Shown here one piece after another: positions 1 through 6,876 of a stretch of 41,006 nt of DNA (its first letter is position 1; each line of letters starts with the position of its first letter). Made by a program: the position numbers and the translations under genes. Below the pieces are notes generated by a model, which saw nothing but the letters and a program-made list of their open reading frames with translations, had not been told where the DNA came from and ran no database searches. The stretch comes from Deltaproteobacteria bacterium (GTDB taxonomy: Bacteria > Myxococcota_A > Polyangia > Polyangiales > B10-G4), in assembly GCA_003647065.1 (NCBI GenBank), contig QMMC01000007.1, positions 1 through 41,006 on the forward strand, read 5' to 3'.

Positions 1-38
1 CTCCTGGGTAATGCAATTAAGCAACCTCGCGTCCCCTG

Positions 39-845
39 TCATAGCAGGTAGGCGAGGCCCAGCCAGGCGCTGAGCATGGCCTGACTGTCGAAGAGGCCGT
101 CCGAGAAGCCGACGCCTCCGCGCATGTTCAGGAAGATCAGCGTGTCCCGGGACATCGCGGCCTCGACGCTCAAGGTGCCGACGATGCCGCCGATGGCTGA
201 GACCGGCGAGACGTTGCGGGACGGCGTGTGCACGTACCCGATCTGCCCTGCGGCCCCGAGGCTGACGGTGAAGGCGTCGCTCAGCTGGGCCCCGAGGACG
301 CCCCCGACGAGGCCGTAGATGCCGTAGCCGAAGCTGTCCTGGTAGATGCCGGTTTGGCCGACCAGCTGCCCCTCCCCGAGGACCACCCCGGGCTCGGCGG
401 TGAGCGAGAAGTCGAGGCTCCCGTCGCCCCAGAGGTGAAGGCGTATCGGCGCGGTGATGCCGAAGCCAGCTCCCGAGGAGAACCCCATGATGGGCGAGCC
501 GTAATAGACGTGGCCCTGGATGCCGATGCTCAGGGTCGAGCTCGGGGCGAGCCAGATGCCCGCCCAGATGCTCGGCCAGGCCACGCCCGCGGCGAGGGTC
601 GTATCGCCCTTCGAGATGGTGCGGCCGCTGAAGAGGGACAGATCGCCCGACGTCGGGCGGTCGGGCATCTCCCGCTCGGGTTCCTGCATGTGCTCGGCTT
701 CGCCGCCTTGGCTCGAGTCTTGGCTCGAGTCTTGGCTCGAAGTTTGGGCTCCCGCTCGCTCCGGCATGGCGGCGGCGGCCGCGAGGGTGAACGTGAGGGC
801 CGCCGCGGCGAGGGCGAACGAGGAGGGCGAAACATTGCGAGCCAT
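39..845 (-). CDS. Predicted secreted/outer-membrane beta-rich protein, unknown function
   Basis: The product is 268 residues, starting at MARNVSPSS rather than at the far upstream start of the ORF track, because the longer ORF would run through the glycosyltransferase on the other strand. Residues 1-33 form a signal peptide with an Ala-rich core and an AGA-Q cleavage site. A short Ser/Gln/Asp repeat (SSQDSSQDSSQ) follows. The rest is Gly-rich with alternating hydrophobic segments, for example the ending LSAWLGLAYLL, as in outer-membrane beta-barrels or periplasmic beta proteins. A TACCCT hexamer lies 7 nt before the ATG on the minus strand, which suggests a leaderless promoter. The gene is divergent from the glycosyltransferase at 894. 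I do not recognise the family, and the envelope location is inferred. Confidence 0.7.
   Translation of the reverse strand: MARNVSPSSFALAAAALTFTLAAAAAMPERAGAQTSSQDSSQDSSQGGEAEHMQEPEREMPDRPTSGDLSLFSGRTISKGDTTLAAGVAWPSIWAGIWLAPSSTLSIGIQGHVYYGSPIMGFSSGAGFGITAPIRLHLWGDGSLDFSLTAEPGVVLGEGQLVGQTGIYQDSFGYGIYGLVGGVLGAQLSDAFTVSLGAAGQIGYVHTPSRNVSPVSAIGGIVGTLSVEAAMSRDTLIFLNMRGGVGFSDGLFDSQAMLSAWLGLAYLL
707..741. repeat. 12-bp tandem repeat (about 2.9 copies), in frame
   Basis: The unit CTTGGCTCGAGT is repeated almost three times inside the envelope protein gene and encodes the SSQD repeats just after the signal peptide. The 12-bp period is a multiple of three, so copy-number change would alter linker length without shifting the frame. 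Confidence 0.85.
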
Positions 846-852
846 CGAGGCG

Positions 853-858
853 AGGGTA
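853..858 (-). promoter_or_regulatory. -10-like TACCCT, 7 nt before start at 845
   Basis: On the minus strand TACCCT fits TANNNT and is followed by 7 nt and then ATG, the spacing expected if transcription starts at or next to the start codon. No convincing -35 box was seen. It lies back to back with the TATCCT box of the divergent glycosyltransferase. Confidence 0.45.
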
Positions 859-878
859 ACACCCGGCTTCCGGTGTCG

Positions 879-884
879 TATCCT
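879..884 (+). promoter_or_regulatory. -10-like TATCCT, 9 nt before GTG 894
   Basis: TATCCT sits 9 nt upstream of the GTG that begins VPKIDVIIPALDEE. This favours GTG 894 over the in-frame GTG at 873, which would lie upstream of the box. Confidence 0.45.
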
Positions 885-893
885 TCGTCGCCG

Positions 894-1586
894 GTGCCCA
901 AGATCGACGTCATCATCCCCGCCCTCGACGAGGAGCGGGCTCTGCCCCGGGTCCTCGAGGAGATCCCCGGAGATCTCGTCCGTCGGGTCATCGTCGCCGA
1001 CAACGGGTCCCGCGATCGCACGGCGGAGGTCGCCCGGGCTGGCGGCGCCGAGGTGGTCTCGGAGCCGAACCGCGGCTACGGCGCGGCGTGCCTCGCGGCC
1101 CTCGCCCACCTCGCCGCCAACCCCCCGGATGTCGTGGTCTTTCTCGACGGCGACCACAGCGACCACCCCGCCGAGATGAACCGCCTGGTCGAGCCCCTCC
1201 TCTACGGCGACGCCGACCTCGTCATCGGCTCCCGGACCCTCGGTCGCCGCGAGCGGGGCAGCCTCACGCCCCAGCAGCTCGTCGGCAACGCCGTCGCCTG
1301 CGGAGTGCTCCGTGGGGTCTACGGGGCGCGCTACACCGACCTCGGGCCCTTCCGGGCGATCACCTGGAGCGCCCTCCGCGCCCTCGAGATGCGCGATCGC
1401 AACTTCGGCTGGACCGTCGAGATGCAGATCAAGGCGGCCCAGCTCGGGCTCCGCCACCTCGAGGTGCCGGTCGCGTACCGCCGGAGGATCGGCGAGTCGA
1501 AGGTCAGCGGCACGGTGAAGGGGACCGTCCTCGCGAGCGGCAAGATCCTCTGGACCCTGGCGCGCTACGCCCGGCCGGCTTCATGA
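894..1586 (+). CDS. Glycosyltransferase family 2 (dolichol-phosphate mannosyltransferase/UgtP-like)
   Basis: The 230-residue product opens with the classic GT2/GT-A start IDVIIPALDEE. It continues with VIVADNGSRDRT around residues 32-43 for nucleotide-sugar binding and has an acidic FLDGDHSD motif around 83-90 that would bind the metal and UDP/GDP-sugar. No transmembrane segments are apparent, so it should be a cytoplasmic or membrane-peripheral transferase moving a sugar to a lipid or polymer acceptor. The start GTG 894 is chosen because it precedes the conserved IDVIIPA strand directly and has a -10-like box 9 nt upstream. The stop overlaps the ATG of the next gene (ATGA), so the two are translationally coupled. 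The exact sugar and acceptor cannot be read from sequence. Confidence 0.88.
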   Translation: MPKIDVIIPALDEERALPRVLEEIPGDLVRRVIVADNGSRDRTAEVARAGGAEVVSEPNRGYGAACLAALAHLAANPPDVVVFLDGDHSDHPAEMNRLVEPLLYGDADLVIGSRTLGRRERGSLTPQQLVGNAVACGVLRGVYGARYTDLGPFRAITWSALRALEMRDRNFGWTVEMQIKAAQLGLRHLEVPVAYRRRIGESKVSGTVKGTVLASGKILWTLARYARPAS

Positions 1587-2233
1587 CGACCACGCCCATC
1601 GCCGTCTTCCTCCGGCCGCCCCACCCCGGCACGACCAAGACCCGCCTGACCCCGTCCCTCGGCTCGGTCGGTGCAGCGACCCTCTACCAAGCGTTCGTCC
1701 AAGATGTGGTCGCGCGGTGCCGCGGTGCCCGGGGCCTCGAGCCCGAACTCTGGGTCGCCGGGGACGTCCACGACCCCTTCATCCGCGGCCTCTGTCCTGA
1801 GCTTCGCCGCGTACGTCAGCCCGACCTCGACCTCGGAGGACGCATGGCCACGGCTCTCGAGGCGGCGGTTCGAGCCCGGGGTCGCGGCCTGGTCATCGGG
1901 ACCGACGTGCCCACCCTGCCGGCCGCTTACCTGATCGCTGCCCGCGACGCCCTCGACTCCGCCGACCTGGTCCTCGGGCCCAGCGCCGACGGTGGATACT
2001 ATCTGGTCGGAGTTCGCGACAACGTCCCCGACGTATTCCGAGGCGTCCGCTACTCGACCCGCCATTGCCTCGCCGACACCCTGGAGCGAGCCCGCGCCAT
2101 AGGCGTGACCGTCGCCCTCCTGCCGCCCTGGTACGACGTCGACACCCCCCAGGACCTGCGCCTGCTTCGCCTGCACGTCGCCCTCGACCCCACCCGGGCC
2201 CGAGTCACGGCGGCGCGCCTCGGTGAGATGTGA
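1583..2233 (+). CDS. TIGR04282/DUF2064-family nucleotidyl/glycosyl transferase
   Basis: The product is 216 residues. The N-terminus IAVFLRPPHPGTTKTRL carries the PG..KTRL signature of the DUF2064 (TIGR04282) family, which has the GT-A/nucleotidyltransferase fold. The motifs IGTDVPTLP and GPSADGGYYLVG in the middle supply the predicted metal- and substrate-binding loop. Members are often found next to GT2 enzymes, and some are annotated as arsenosugar-biosynthesis glycosyltransferases; the reaction here is not proven. The ATG overlaps the upstream stop by 4 bp, so the two genes form a unit. The last 166 bp of the gene are duplicated downstream at 4609-4774 and the last 26 bp again at 3188-3213 (see findings), so this 3' end behaves like a target site. 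This copy is the full-length one. Confidence 0.87.
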   Translation: MTTTPIAVFLRPPHPGTTKTRLTPSLGSVGAATLYQAFVQDVVARCRGARGLEPELWVAGDVHDPFIRGLCPELRRVRQPDLDLGGRMATALEAAVRARGRGLVIGTDVPTLPAAYLIAARDALDSADLVLGPSADGGYYLVGVRDNVPDVFRGVRYSTRHCLADTLERARAIGVTVALLPPWYDVDTPQDLRLLRLHVALDPTRARVTAARLGEM

Positions 2234-2237
2234 TCCC
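2068..2237. repeat. Direct repeat copy 1 (gene-tail copy, about 170 bp)
   Basis: The segment covers the last 166 bp of the DUF2064 gene plus a few bases past its stop. It aligns without gaps to 4609-4778 (offset 2541) with about four mismatches by eye. The terminal 26 bp, ending in GGTGAGATGTGA, also occurs exactly at 3188-3213. Confidence 0.95.
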
Positions 2238-2338
2238 TGAGTCGTCCCGCGGCTAGGAAGGGCGGTCTTTGGCGAACGGTCTCTTGTCGCGAGACCGCAG
2301 GGCTCGTCGGTGCAGGTGTCAGAGAATGACTCGGCTGC

Positions 2339-2344
2339 TAGGGT
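2339..2344 (+). promoter_or_regulatory. -10-like TAGGGT, 7 nt before ATG 2352
   Basis: TAGGGT lies 7 nt before the ATG of the lipoprotein gene and supports this start over the ORF-track start at 2310, which lies upstream of the box. No clear -35 box was seen. Confidence 0.4.
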
Positions 2345-2351
2345 TCATCCC

Positions 2352-3173
2352 ATGAAACGAGATTCACTTAACAGGCTCGGCTCACTCGTACTGATCGTCG
2401 TCGCCTCCATCACGACCGTGTCCTGCACCGAAGACGACCCTGCCGCCGAAGGCACGGGGCCCGGTCAGTGTACCGACCGCGTCGACAACGACGGTGATGG
2501 CCTCGTCGATTGCGTGGATCCCGGGTGCGCCTCTGGGCCTGACTGCGCCGCCGACGGTGGCACGGCTGACAGCGCGACGCCCCGTGACGGCGGCGCGAGC
2601 CCAACGTGCGAGCAGCTCTGCGGGAAGCTCTTCGAATGCGTCTTCCCCTTCTACGGGTCGGTCGACGAGTGTGTCGTGGCATGCGATATGGACGCGGCTG
2701 ACGCCCTCGCACAGTCCGCAACGTGCGGCGCGACATTGGGCGACTTCAATACATGCCTGGCGGGTCTCGCCTGCGTTGATTTCCGGACGCATCTCGAGCG
2801 TGCGGGGGGCGCCTTTGCGTGCCGCGTCGAGGAAGACGAGTTTACCGCCGCCTGCTTTGACGACAGGCCGGCCACCGAACAACACCTGTGTGCTGATTCG
2901 TGCGCCAAGACCGGCTTCTGCACGGCCGCCGACAGGATCGAGAAGTTCAACTGCACGCAGAGCTGCATCAACAAGTTCCGCACCACCGAAAGCCTCGATG
3001 GAGAAGCGTGTCGCAGCGCGTTCCAGGGGACCCGGGAATGCATCATCGGCTTGTCCTGTCCCGGCTTCAACGATTGGAGCGATGAGAACGGCGACCCCTA
3101 CCCGTGTAACGCCGAGGACGACGAGGTGCGGTCGCTGTGCGTCGAAAGCCGTGACCTGGTCGGCTATCGGTAG
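2352..3173 (+). CDS. Cys-rich lipoprotein with MopE-like DNDGDG motif
   Basis: The product is 273 residues. It has a lipoprotein signal (MKRDSLNRLG, hydrophobic core, TVSC lipobox with Cys25), so it is probably outer-membrane or surface anchored. After a short acidic linker comes CTDRVDNDGDGLVDCVDPGC, an acidic DxDxDG loop flanked by cysteines as in MopE/thrombospondin-3-like calcium-binding repeats common in myxobacterial surface proteins. A DGGTADSA-type linker follows. The remainder has many cysteines in repeated CxxxC-type arrangements (for example CEQLCGKLFEC and CADSCAKTGFC), suggesting two to three disulfide-bonded modules. It lies between gene-tail repeat copies 1 and 2 and is therefore possible cargo. 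The specific function is unknown. Confidence 0.78.
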   Translation: MKRDSLNRLGSLVLIVVASITTVSCTEDDPAAEGTGPGQCTDRVDNDGDGLVDCVDPGCASGPDCAADGGTADSATPRDGGASPTCEQLCGKLFECVFPFYGSVDECVVACDMDAADALAQSATCGATLGDFNTCLAGLACVDFRTHLERAGGAFACRVEEDEFTAACFDDRPATEQHLCADSCAKTGFCTAADRIEKFNCTQSCINKFRTTESLDGEACRSAFQGTRECIIGLSCPGFNDWSDENGDPYPCNAEDDEVRSLCVESRDLVGYR

Positions 3174-3187
3174 CCGCCGCCCAGCCG

Positions 3188-3213
3188 CGGCGGCGCGCCT
3201 CGGTGAGATGTGA
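3188..3213. repeat. Direct repeat copy 2 (26 bp gene-tail core)
   Basis: An exact 26-bp copy of the end of the DUF2064 gene, including its stop codon, lies 14 nt after the stop of the lipoprotein gene. Weak similarity to copy 1 (CCTGA-TCG-CCGCG) continues for about 18 nt downstream, but nothing upstream of the 26 bp matches. Confidence 0.93.
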
Positions 3214-3246
3214 CTTCCTGAATCGACCGCGCATTGGGCGCCATCG

Positions 3247-4563
3247 TCAGGGGAGCCCGTGAGGTGGTTCGGTACATGCGTCCCACGAGATAGGAGTGCC
3301 GAACGCCCTGAGCGTTCCAGTGAAGGCGCTGTCGTTGTCCGCGACGATGTCCGACCGCCGGATGTTCGCGTCCCAGCCAGGGACAATGTCGCCATTCAGG
3401 GCGATGGCCCCGAGCTGGGTGCCGGTGCCCGCGATGTCGATGGACTGGATACCGGTGCCGTCGAAGCTTTCGCCCTCGAGGTCGAAGAGGATTCCGACGC
3501 GTGCGTTGTCGGAGAGACCGACGCGCTCCAGCGTGACTCCTGTGGTGGACCCGAGGAGCTCGATGCCGTCACCGAGGGTGGTGTTCGTGATCTCGGCCCG
3601 AACGAGGCTTACCCCGCTGGACGACAGAGCGGCGATGCCGGTGAGCCCGTTGTTGCGCACCACGCCGTTCGTGACCGCGAAGCCCCCGCTGTTCTGGACC
3701 AAGAGAGCGCCCTCTGCATTGGCCTCGGCGAGCAGATCGGTGTGCGTCACCGTCGCCTGAGATTGCAGAATGCCGACAGTCTCGCTGCCCGAGACGCTTA
3801 GGTTGCTCGTGTTGACGTCTGCGCCGCCGGCGAAAATCGCACCCTCGCGTGCCGCGCCGATCGTCACGTTGCGGAGGTCGGCGGTGCCACCAAAAACGAC
3901 GAGCCCTGCCTTGAAATTTGCCGTCATGTAGCTGTCGGTCAGCGCGAGGCCGCTACTGACGGCAAGCATGCCGGCGTGGGAGAAACCGCTGATGTCGACC
4001 TCCGACCCTTCGACCGATTCGACCAGTACGGCGACGACGCCGTGAGTCGGTACGACGGAGATGTCCGCCTCGGCGCACGCAAGGCCCGCGCTCACGGGCG
4101 TGACCGGGCCCCGGACGTCGACGTTGCGGAGGCGTAGCGCCGTCAACGATTCGACCCCGATGCCGGCGCCGGCGGTAGGGACGATGACTTCGAGATCGAC
4201 GAGGTTCACGTCGCCTGGACCAACGGCGCGGATGCCGTAGTCGCCGTTCGATTGAACCGAGAGCGTCGTGACGGTGGTGGGACGCGTCGCGTCCCCGGGG
4301 GTAAGCCGGAGCGTGGGTTGGCCTGGGGGGCCGACCAGGCGAGTCAGCCCGACTCCTGCGCCGCAGAGAACGACCCCGGCCGGTACATCGAACGAGCCTT
4401 CAAAGATCCCTTCAGGAAGGCAGACGCGCTCACCGGCTGTCGCGGAGGCCAAGACCCCCTGCAAGTCCTCGGGCGTGCTGATCGTCCCGCCTCCGCTGCA
4501 GCCCACGAGACAAGCGGTCAGGACGAGCGCCATCGAATCGAGAAGGCGCATGCCAAGGGCCAT
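3247..4563 (-). CDS. Parallel beta-helix lipoprotein
   Basis: The 438-residue product has a lipoprotein signal with lipobox LVGC (Cys22). The body is a series of short repeats rich in V/I/L, N, G and T with patterns such as LRNVDV, LRNVTIGAAREGAIF and VTNGVVRNNGLTGIAAL, typical of right-handed parallel beta-helix (pectate-lyase-like) proteins. The opening PEDLQGVLASATAGERVCLPEGIFEGSF resembles the first turn of many DUF1565/NosD-like helices. It resembles the three larger beta-helix lipoproteins in this window in fold but lacks their N-terminal Cys module and long linker. The start at 4563 is supported by TAGCCT 6 nt upstream with CTGACA 18 bp beyond. It lies between tail-repeat copies 2 and 3. 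The ligand is unknown. Confidence 0.78.
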   Translation of the reverse strand: MALGMRLLDSMALVLTACLVGCSGGGTISTPEDLQGVLASATAGERVCLPEGIFEGSFDVPAGVVLCGAGVGLTRLVGPPGQPTLRLTPGDATRPTTVTTLSVQSNGDYGIRAVGPGDVNLVDLEVIVPTAGAGIGVESLTALRLRNVDVRGPVTPVSAGLACAEADISVVPTHGVVAVLVESVEGSEVDISGFSHAGMLAVSSGLALTDSYMTANFKAGLVVFGGTADLRNVTIGAAREGAIFAGGADVNTSNLSVSGSETVGILQSQATVTHTDLLAEANAEGALLVQNSGGFAVTNGVVRNNGLTGIAALSSSGVSLVRAEITNTTLGDGIELLGSTTGVTLERVGLSDNARVGILFDLEGESFDGTGIQSIDIAGTGTQLGAIALNGDIVPGWDANIRRSDIVADNDSAFTGTLRAFGTPISWDACTEPPHGLP

Positions 4564-4569
4564 GATCCG

Positions 4570-4599
4570 AGGCTACCAAGTCACTATCGTGTTTGTCAG
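4570..4599 (-). promoter_or_regulatory. Promoter CTGACA-N18-TAGCCT for beta-helix lipoprotein 3247-4563
   Basis: Read on the minus strand, CTGACA (4599-4594), an 18-bp spacer, TAGCCT (4575-4570) and 6 nt precede ATG 4563. The same hexamer and spacing recur before 7366 and 9312, implying a leaderless transcript. Confidence 0.55.
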
Positions 4600-4608
4600 C
4601 GTGCTCGT

Positions 4609-4774
4609 CCTCGCCGACACCTTGGAGCGGGCCCGCGCCATAGGCGTGACCGTCGCCCTCCTGCCGCCCTGGTACGACGTCGACACCCCCCAGGACCTGC
4701 GCCTGCTTCGCCTCCACGTCGCCCTCGACCCCTCCCGGGCCCGAGTCACGGCGGCGCGCCTCGGTGAGATGTGA
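4609..4774 (+). pseudogene. 3' fragment of DUF2064 transferase gene (tail copy 3)
   Basis: The frame translates to DTLERARAIGVTVALL through ARLGEM, matching the last 50-odd residues of the 1583-2233 product with one substitution seen (Thr to Ser). It lacks the KTRL and ADGGYY motifs and has no plausible start of its own; the ORF-track start at 4268 lies inside the opposite-strand beta-helix gene. It is a truncated duplicate. The similarity begins abruptly at 4609 and continues a few bases past the stop. Confidence 0.88.
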
Positions 4775-4778
4775 TCCC
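4609..4778. repeat. Direct repeat copy 3 (about 170 bp, pairs with 2068-2237)
   Basis: This is a gapless near-identical copy of the DUF2064 gene tail. Together with copies 1 and 2 it brackets the two lipoprotein genes. Confidence 0.95.
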
Positions 4779-4836
4779 CGCATCACGAGCGGGACACGAG
4801 GCTTCACCCAGCGTCACCGTCGGCCACAGATGGTGC

Positions 4837-4842
4837 TAGCCT
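4837..4842 (+). promoter_or_regulatory. -10-like TAGCCT, 9 nt before ATG 4852
   Basis: TAGCCT is followed directly by an in-frame GTG (4843) and, 9 nt on, by ATG 4852. The spacing favours ATG 4852, since a start at 4843 would lie inside the expected melted region. No good -35 box was seen. Confidence 0.4.
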
Positions 4843-4851
4843 GTGCCCGCA

Positions 4852-5211
4852 ATGACGACGGAGCAGGCTGAGTTCGAGGTCCGAATAGAGGTACGTGCGG
4901 GCTACGTATTCATTTGGCAGCGCGGGCTCGTGAGCTCGGCCGACCAGCTCGAGGCCATGCAGCGCGACATCGGCGCCGCCATGGATCGCGCGGGCACCCG
5001 ATCGGCGATGTTCGACAACCGCGACACCGAGCCCTCGGACGAGTGGCTCCGGGCCTCGATGTGGACCTGGCTCTGCGAACACGTCGATCGTGCGGCCCTG
5101 CTTCAGTCGGATCCGCGCAATATCGGCCGGGCCGAGCGCACGGGGCAACGAAATCGCATCCTCGTTCGGGCCTTCCACGAAGAGGCGGAAGCCGAAGCGT
5201 GGCTCGTCTGA
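4852..5211 (+). CDS. SpoIIAA/STAS-like small protein
   Basis: The product is 119 residues and soluble, with no signal peptide. Its layout resembles SpoIIAA-like/STAS-fold proteins: an opening beta-hairpin (FEVRIEVRAGYVFIWQRGLV), a helix (QLEAMQRDIGAAMDRAG), a strand (SAMFDNRDTEP), a long helix, and a closing EEAEAEAWL helix, the last being common in that family. The assignment rests on this pattern only. It begins a short intergenic region away from the tail-repeat region. ATG 4852 is preferred over GTG 4843 because of the promoter box. The role may be regulatory or as an interaction module, but no partner is evident next to it. Confidence 0.6.
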   Translation: MTTEQAEFEVRIEVRAGYVFIWQRGLVSSADQLEAMQRDIGAAMDRAGTRSAMFDNRDTEPSDEWLRASMWTWLCEHVDRAALLQSDPRNIGRAERTGQRNRILVRAFHEEAEAEAWLV

Positions 5212-5290
5212 ACCTGAGGTTCGCCCGGGCGAGTACGTGAAGGCCCCCTTGCGATGGCGGGGTCGTGACCCCCTCGGCGGTCACCCCGTC

Positions 5291-5306
5291 AGCCCCCCGA
5301 GGGGCT
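5291..5306. other. Short GC-rich hairpin in 5212-5458 intergenic region
   Basis: AGCCCC-CCGA-GGGGCT forms a 6-bp stem with a 4-nt loop, without a T-tract, 80 bp past the STAS-like gene. It could be a weak transcript end. Apart from the IR at 5357 and the promoter at 5420, I see nothing else in this 247-bp gap. Confidence 0.3.
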
Positions 5307-5356
5307 CCGCGGCCATCCCGTGGTCCCCGTGATTTCAACGGGTTACGGTTCGAAAG

Positions 5357-5370
5357 CGGCGAAATCGCCG
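5357..5370. promoter_or_regulatory. Inverted repeat CGGCGA-AA-TCGCCG upstream of Crp-family gene
   Basis: A perfect 6-bp inverted repeat with a 2-nt centre lies about 50 bp upstream of the -35 box of the Crp-like regulator. It could be an operator, but it does not match the E. coli CRP site, and in GC-rich DNA it may be chance. Confidence 0.25.
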
Positions 5371-5419
5371 TCGGACTGCCGGTGACTTTCGCGTCGCCCC
5401 ACCGATGGCTGCGGGTTCA

Positions 5420-5449
5420 TGGACATAGCTCTTTGGGCCGCGCTAGGAT
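5420..5449 (+). promoter_or_regulatory. Promoter TGGACA-N18-TAGGAT for Crp-like/PDE operon
   Basis: TGGACA and TAGGAT are separated by 18 bp. The -10 box ends 9 nt before ATG 5459, giving a very short or absent leader. Confidence 0.55.
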
Positions 5450-5458
5450 CGGTCGCTC

Positions 5459-6112
5459 ATGTCGGATGGTGACCAGCTCTTCGCGCGCTTCGGAAAGCAG
5501 TGTCCAGCGGGCACGGTGCTTTTTCGAGAGGACGACGTCGGCGACAAGCTCTACGTCATCCAAACCGGCCGGGTGAAGATCACCAAGGCCGTCCACGACC
5601 AGACCAAGACCCTGGCGATCCTCGGGGCCGGGGAGTTCCTCGGCGAGATGGCCATCCTGAATCAGAAGCCGCGCACGGCGACCGCCGAGGTCGTCGAAGA
5701 CGCCGAGCTCCTGGTCCTCGACGGCAAGACTCTCCAGCAGATGGTCGTCAGCAACGCTGAGATCGCCGTCCGGCTCATCAAGAAGCTCGCCCGGCGCCTC
5801 GACGGGGCCAACCAGCTCATCGAGATCCTCATGCACGAGGATCCGAAAGCCCGGGTCATCCTCGGCCTCTCCCGGGAGGCCGCGGTCTCCGGGGTGAAGC
5901 GCGACGACGGGACCGTCAGCGTGCCCCTCGACTCGGCGGGTCTCGCTCAGCAGGTGGGCTTGCCCGTCTCCGCCGTCGACGGTGTGCTCAACCGCGTCGT
6001 GCGCCTCGGCATCATCGTCAAGCACCCCGACTCGATCGAAGTCTCCGACGTCGAACGGCTGCACGAGTTCCTCGAGTTCCTCGAGATGCAGCAGAAGTAC
6101 GGGGACGCCTGA
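5459..6112 (+). CDS. Crp/Fnr-family transcriptional regulator, cyclic-nucleotide binding
   Basis: The product is 217 residues, the normal length for the family. Residues about 8-115 form the cyclic-nucleotide-binding beta-roll. The phosphate-binding cassette reads GEFLGEMAIL..PRTATAEV (about 58-78), with the Gly-Glu and Arg-Thr-Ala that contact cyclic nucleotide phosphate and sugar, so ligand binding appears intact. A long C-helix (IAVRLIKKLARRLDGAN) follows, then a winged helix-turn-helix (LDSAGLAQQVGLPVSAVDGVLNRVVRLGIIV, about 157-190). It is probably a dimeric DNA-binding regulator controlled by cAMP or another cyclic nucleotide. The next gene, a class II phosphodiesterase-like protein, overlaps the stop (TGATG), suggesting that sensing and breakdown of the same signal are co-expressed. 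Confidence 0.88.
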   Translation: MSDGDQLFARFGKQCPAGTVLFREDDVGDKLYVIQTGRVKITKAVHDQTKTLAILGAGEFLGEMAILNQKPRTATAEVVEDAELLVLDGKTLQQMVVSNAEIAVRLIKKLARRLDGANQLIEILMHEDPKARVILGLSREAAVSGVKRDDGTVSVPLDSAGLAQQVGLPVSAVDGVLNRVVRLGIIVKHPDSIEVSDVERLHEFLEFLEMQQKYGDA

Positions 6113-6876
6113 TGGAGTTGAAGGTCCTCGGCTGCCACGGTGGAGAGACGCCGAAGCATCGGACGTCGAGTTTCCTGGTCAACGACCGCCTCGCCCTCGA
6201 CGCCGGCGCGCTCACCAACACCTTGACCCTCGACGAGCAGCAGAGGATCGAGGCCGTCGTGGTGAGCCACGCCCACATGGACCACGTCCGTGACCTGGCC
6301 ACCATCGCCGACAACCGATGTCAGCAGGATGGCCCGCCGCTGACCATCGCTGGTACTGCCGCGACCATCGGCGCGCTGCGAAAGCACTTCTTCAACGACC
6401 TGCTCTGGCCGGACTTTGCGAACATCGACACGTCTCAAGGGCCGACGATTCGGTGGCAGATCATCAAGCCCGAGGAGACGGCCGAGTTCGCCGGCCTCGA
6501 GATCACTCCGGTGCTCGTGTCTCACACCATCGAGACCGCGGGGTTCGTGGTGGCGGACGGCACCTCGTCCATCGCTTACAGCGGGGATACCGGCCCGACC
6601 GACCGTTTCTGGGAGGTACTCCGGGAGCGCGACGACCTCCGGGCCATCTTGATGGAAGTGAGCTTCCCGAGCGACCAGACGGATCTCGCCCACGTCTCCG
6701 GCCACCACACCCCGAAGACCCTGGCCAAGGAGCTCTCGAAGCTCCCCGCCGAAGACATCCCGGTGCTGCTCTTTCACATCAAGCCCGTGTTCCAAGGCCC
6801 CGTCGAACGCGAGCTGGCGAAGATCAAGCGGCGCAACCTCAACGTCCTCCAGCTCGAAGACCAGTTCCTCTTCTGA
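6112..6876 (+). CDS. Metallo-beta-lactamase-fold, class II cyclic nucleotide phosphodiesterase-like
   Basis: The product is 254 residues with no signal peptide, hence cytoplasmic. The N-terminus MELKVLGCHGGETPKHRTSSFLV and the metal motif SHAHMDH (His53, His55, Asp57, His58) are characteristic of the class II 3',5'-cyclic nucleotide phosphodiesterase (PDE1/CpdP) branch of the MBL fold. Further probable ligands are in PVLVSHTIETAGF, YSGDTGPTDRFW and the C-terminal LFHIKPVF. Known family members hydrolyse cAMP/cGMP to the 5'-nucleotide using two zinc ions. The start overlaps the stop of the Crp-like gene by one base, implying tight coupling. Other MBL hydrolase functions cannot be excluded, but the neighbour strongly favours a cyclic-nucleotide substrate. 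Confidence 0.83.
   Translation: MELKVLGCHGGETPKHRTSSFLVNDRLALDAGALTNTLTLDEQQRIEAVVVSHAHMDHVRDLATIADNRCQQDGPPLTIAGTAATIGALRKHFFNDLLWPDFANIDTSQGPTIRWQIIKPEETAEFAGLEITPVLVSHTIETAGFVVADGTSSIAYSGDTGPTDRFWEVLRERDDLRAILMEVSFPSDQTDLAHVSGHHTPKTLAKELSKLPAEDIPVLLFHIKPVFQGPVERELAKIKRRNLNVLQLEDQFLF

Noticed and set aside
39-1457. 472-residue minus-strand ORF as a single long protein
   Set aside because: The upstream 200 residues overlap the clear GT2 gene on the plus strand and have biased, charged shadow composition; the real start with a signal peptide is at 845.
4268-4774. 168-residue plus-strand ORF as a real gene
   Set aside because: Its first part is antisense to the beta-helix lipoprotein and only the last 50-odd residues match the DUF2064 product, so it is a truncated copy.
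5291-5306. Hairpin as an intrinsic terminator
   Set aside because: There is no T-tract and the stem is only 6 bp; kept only as a weak structure.
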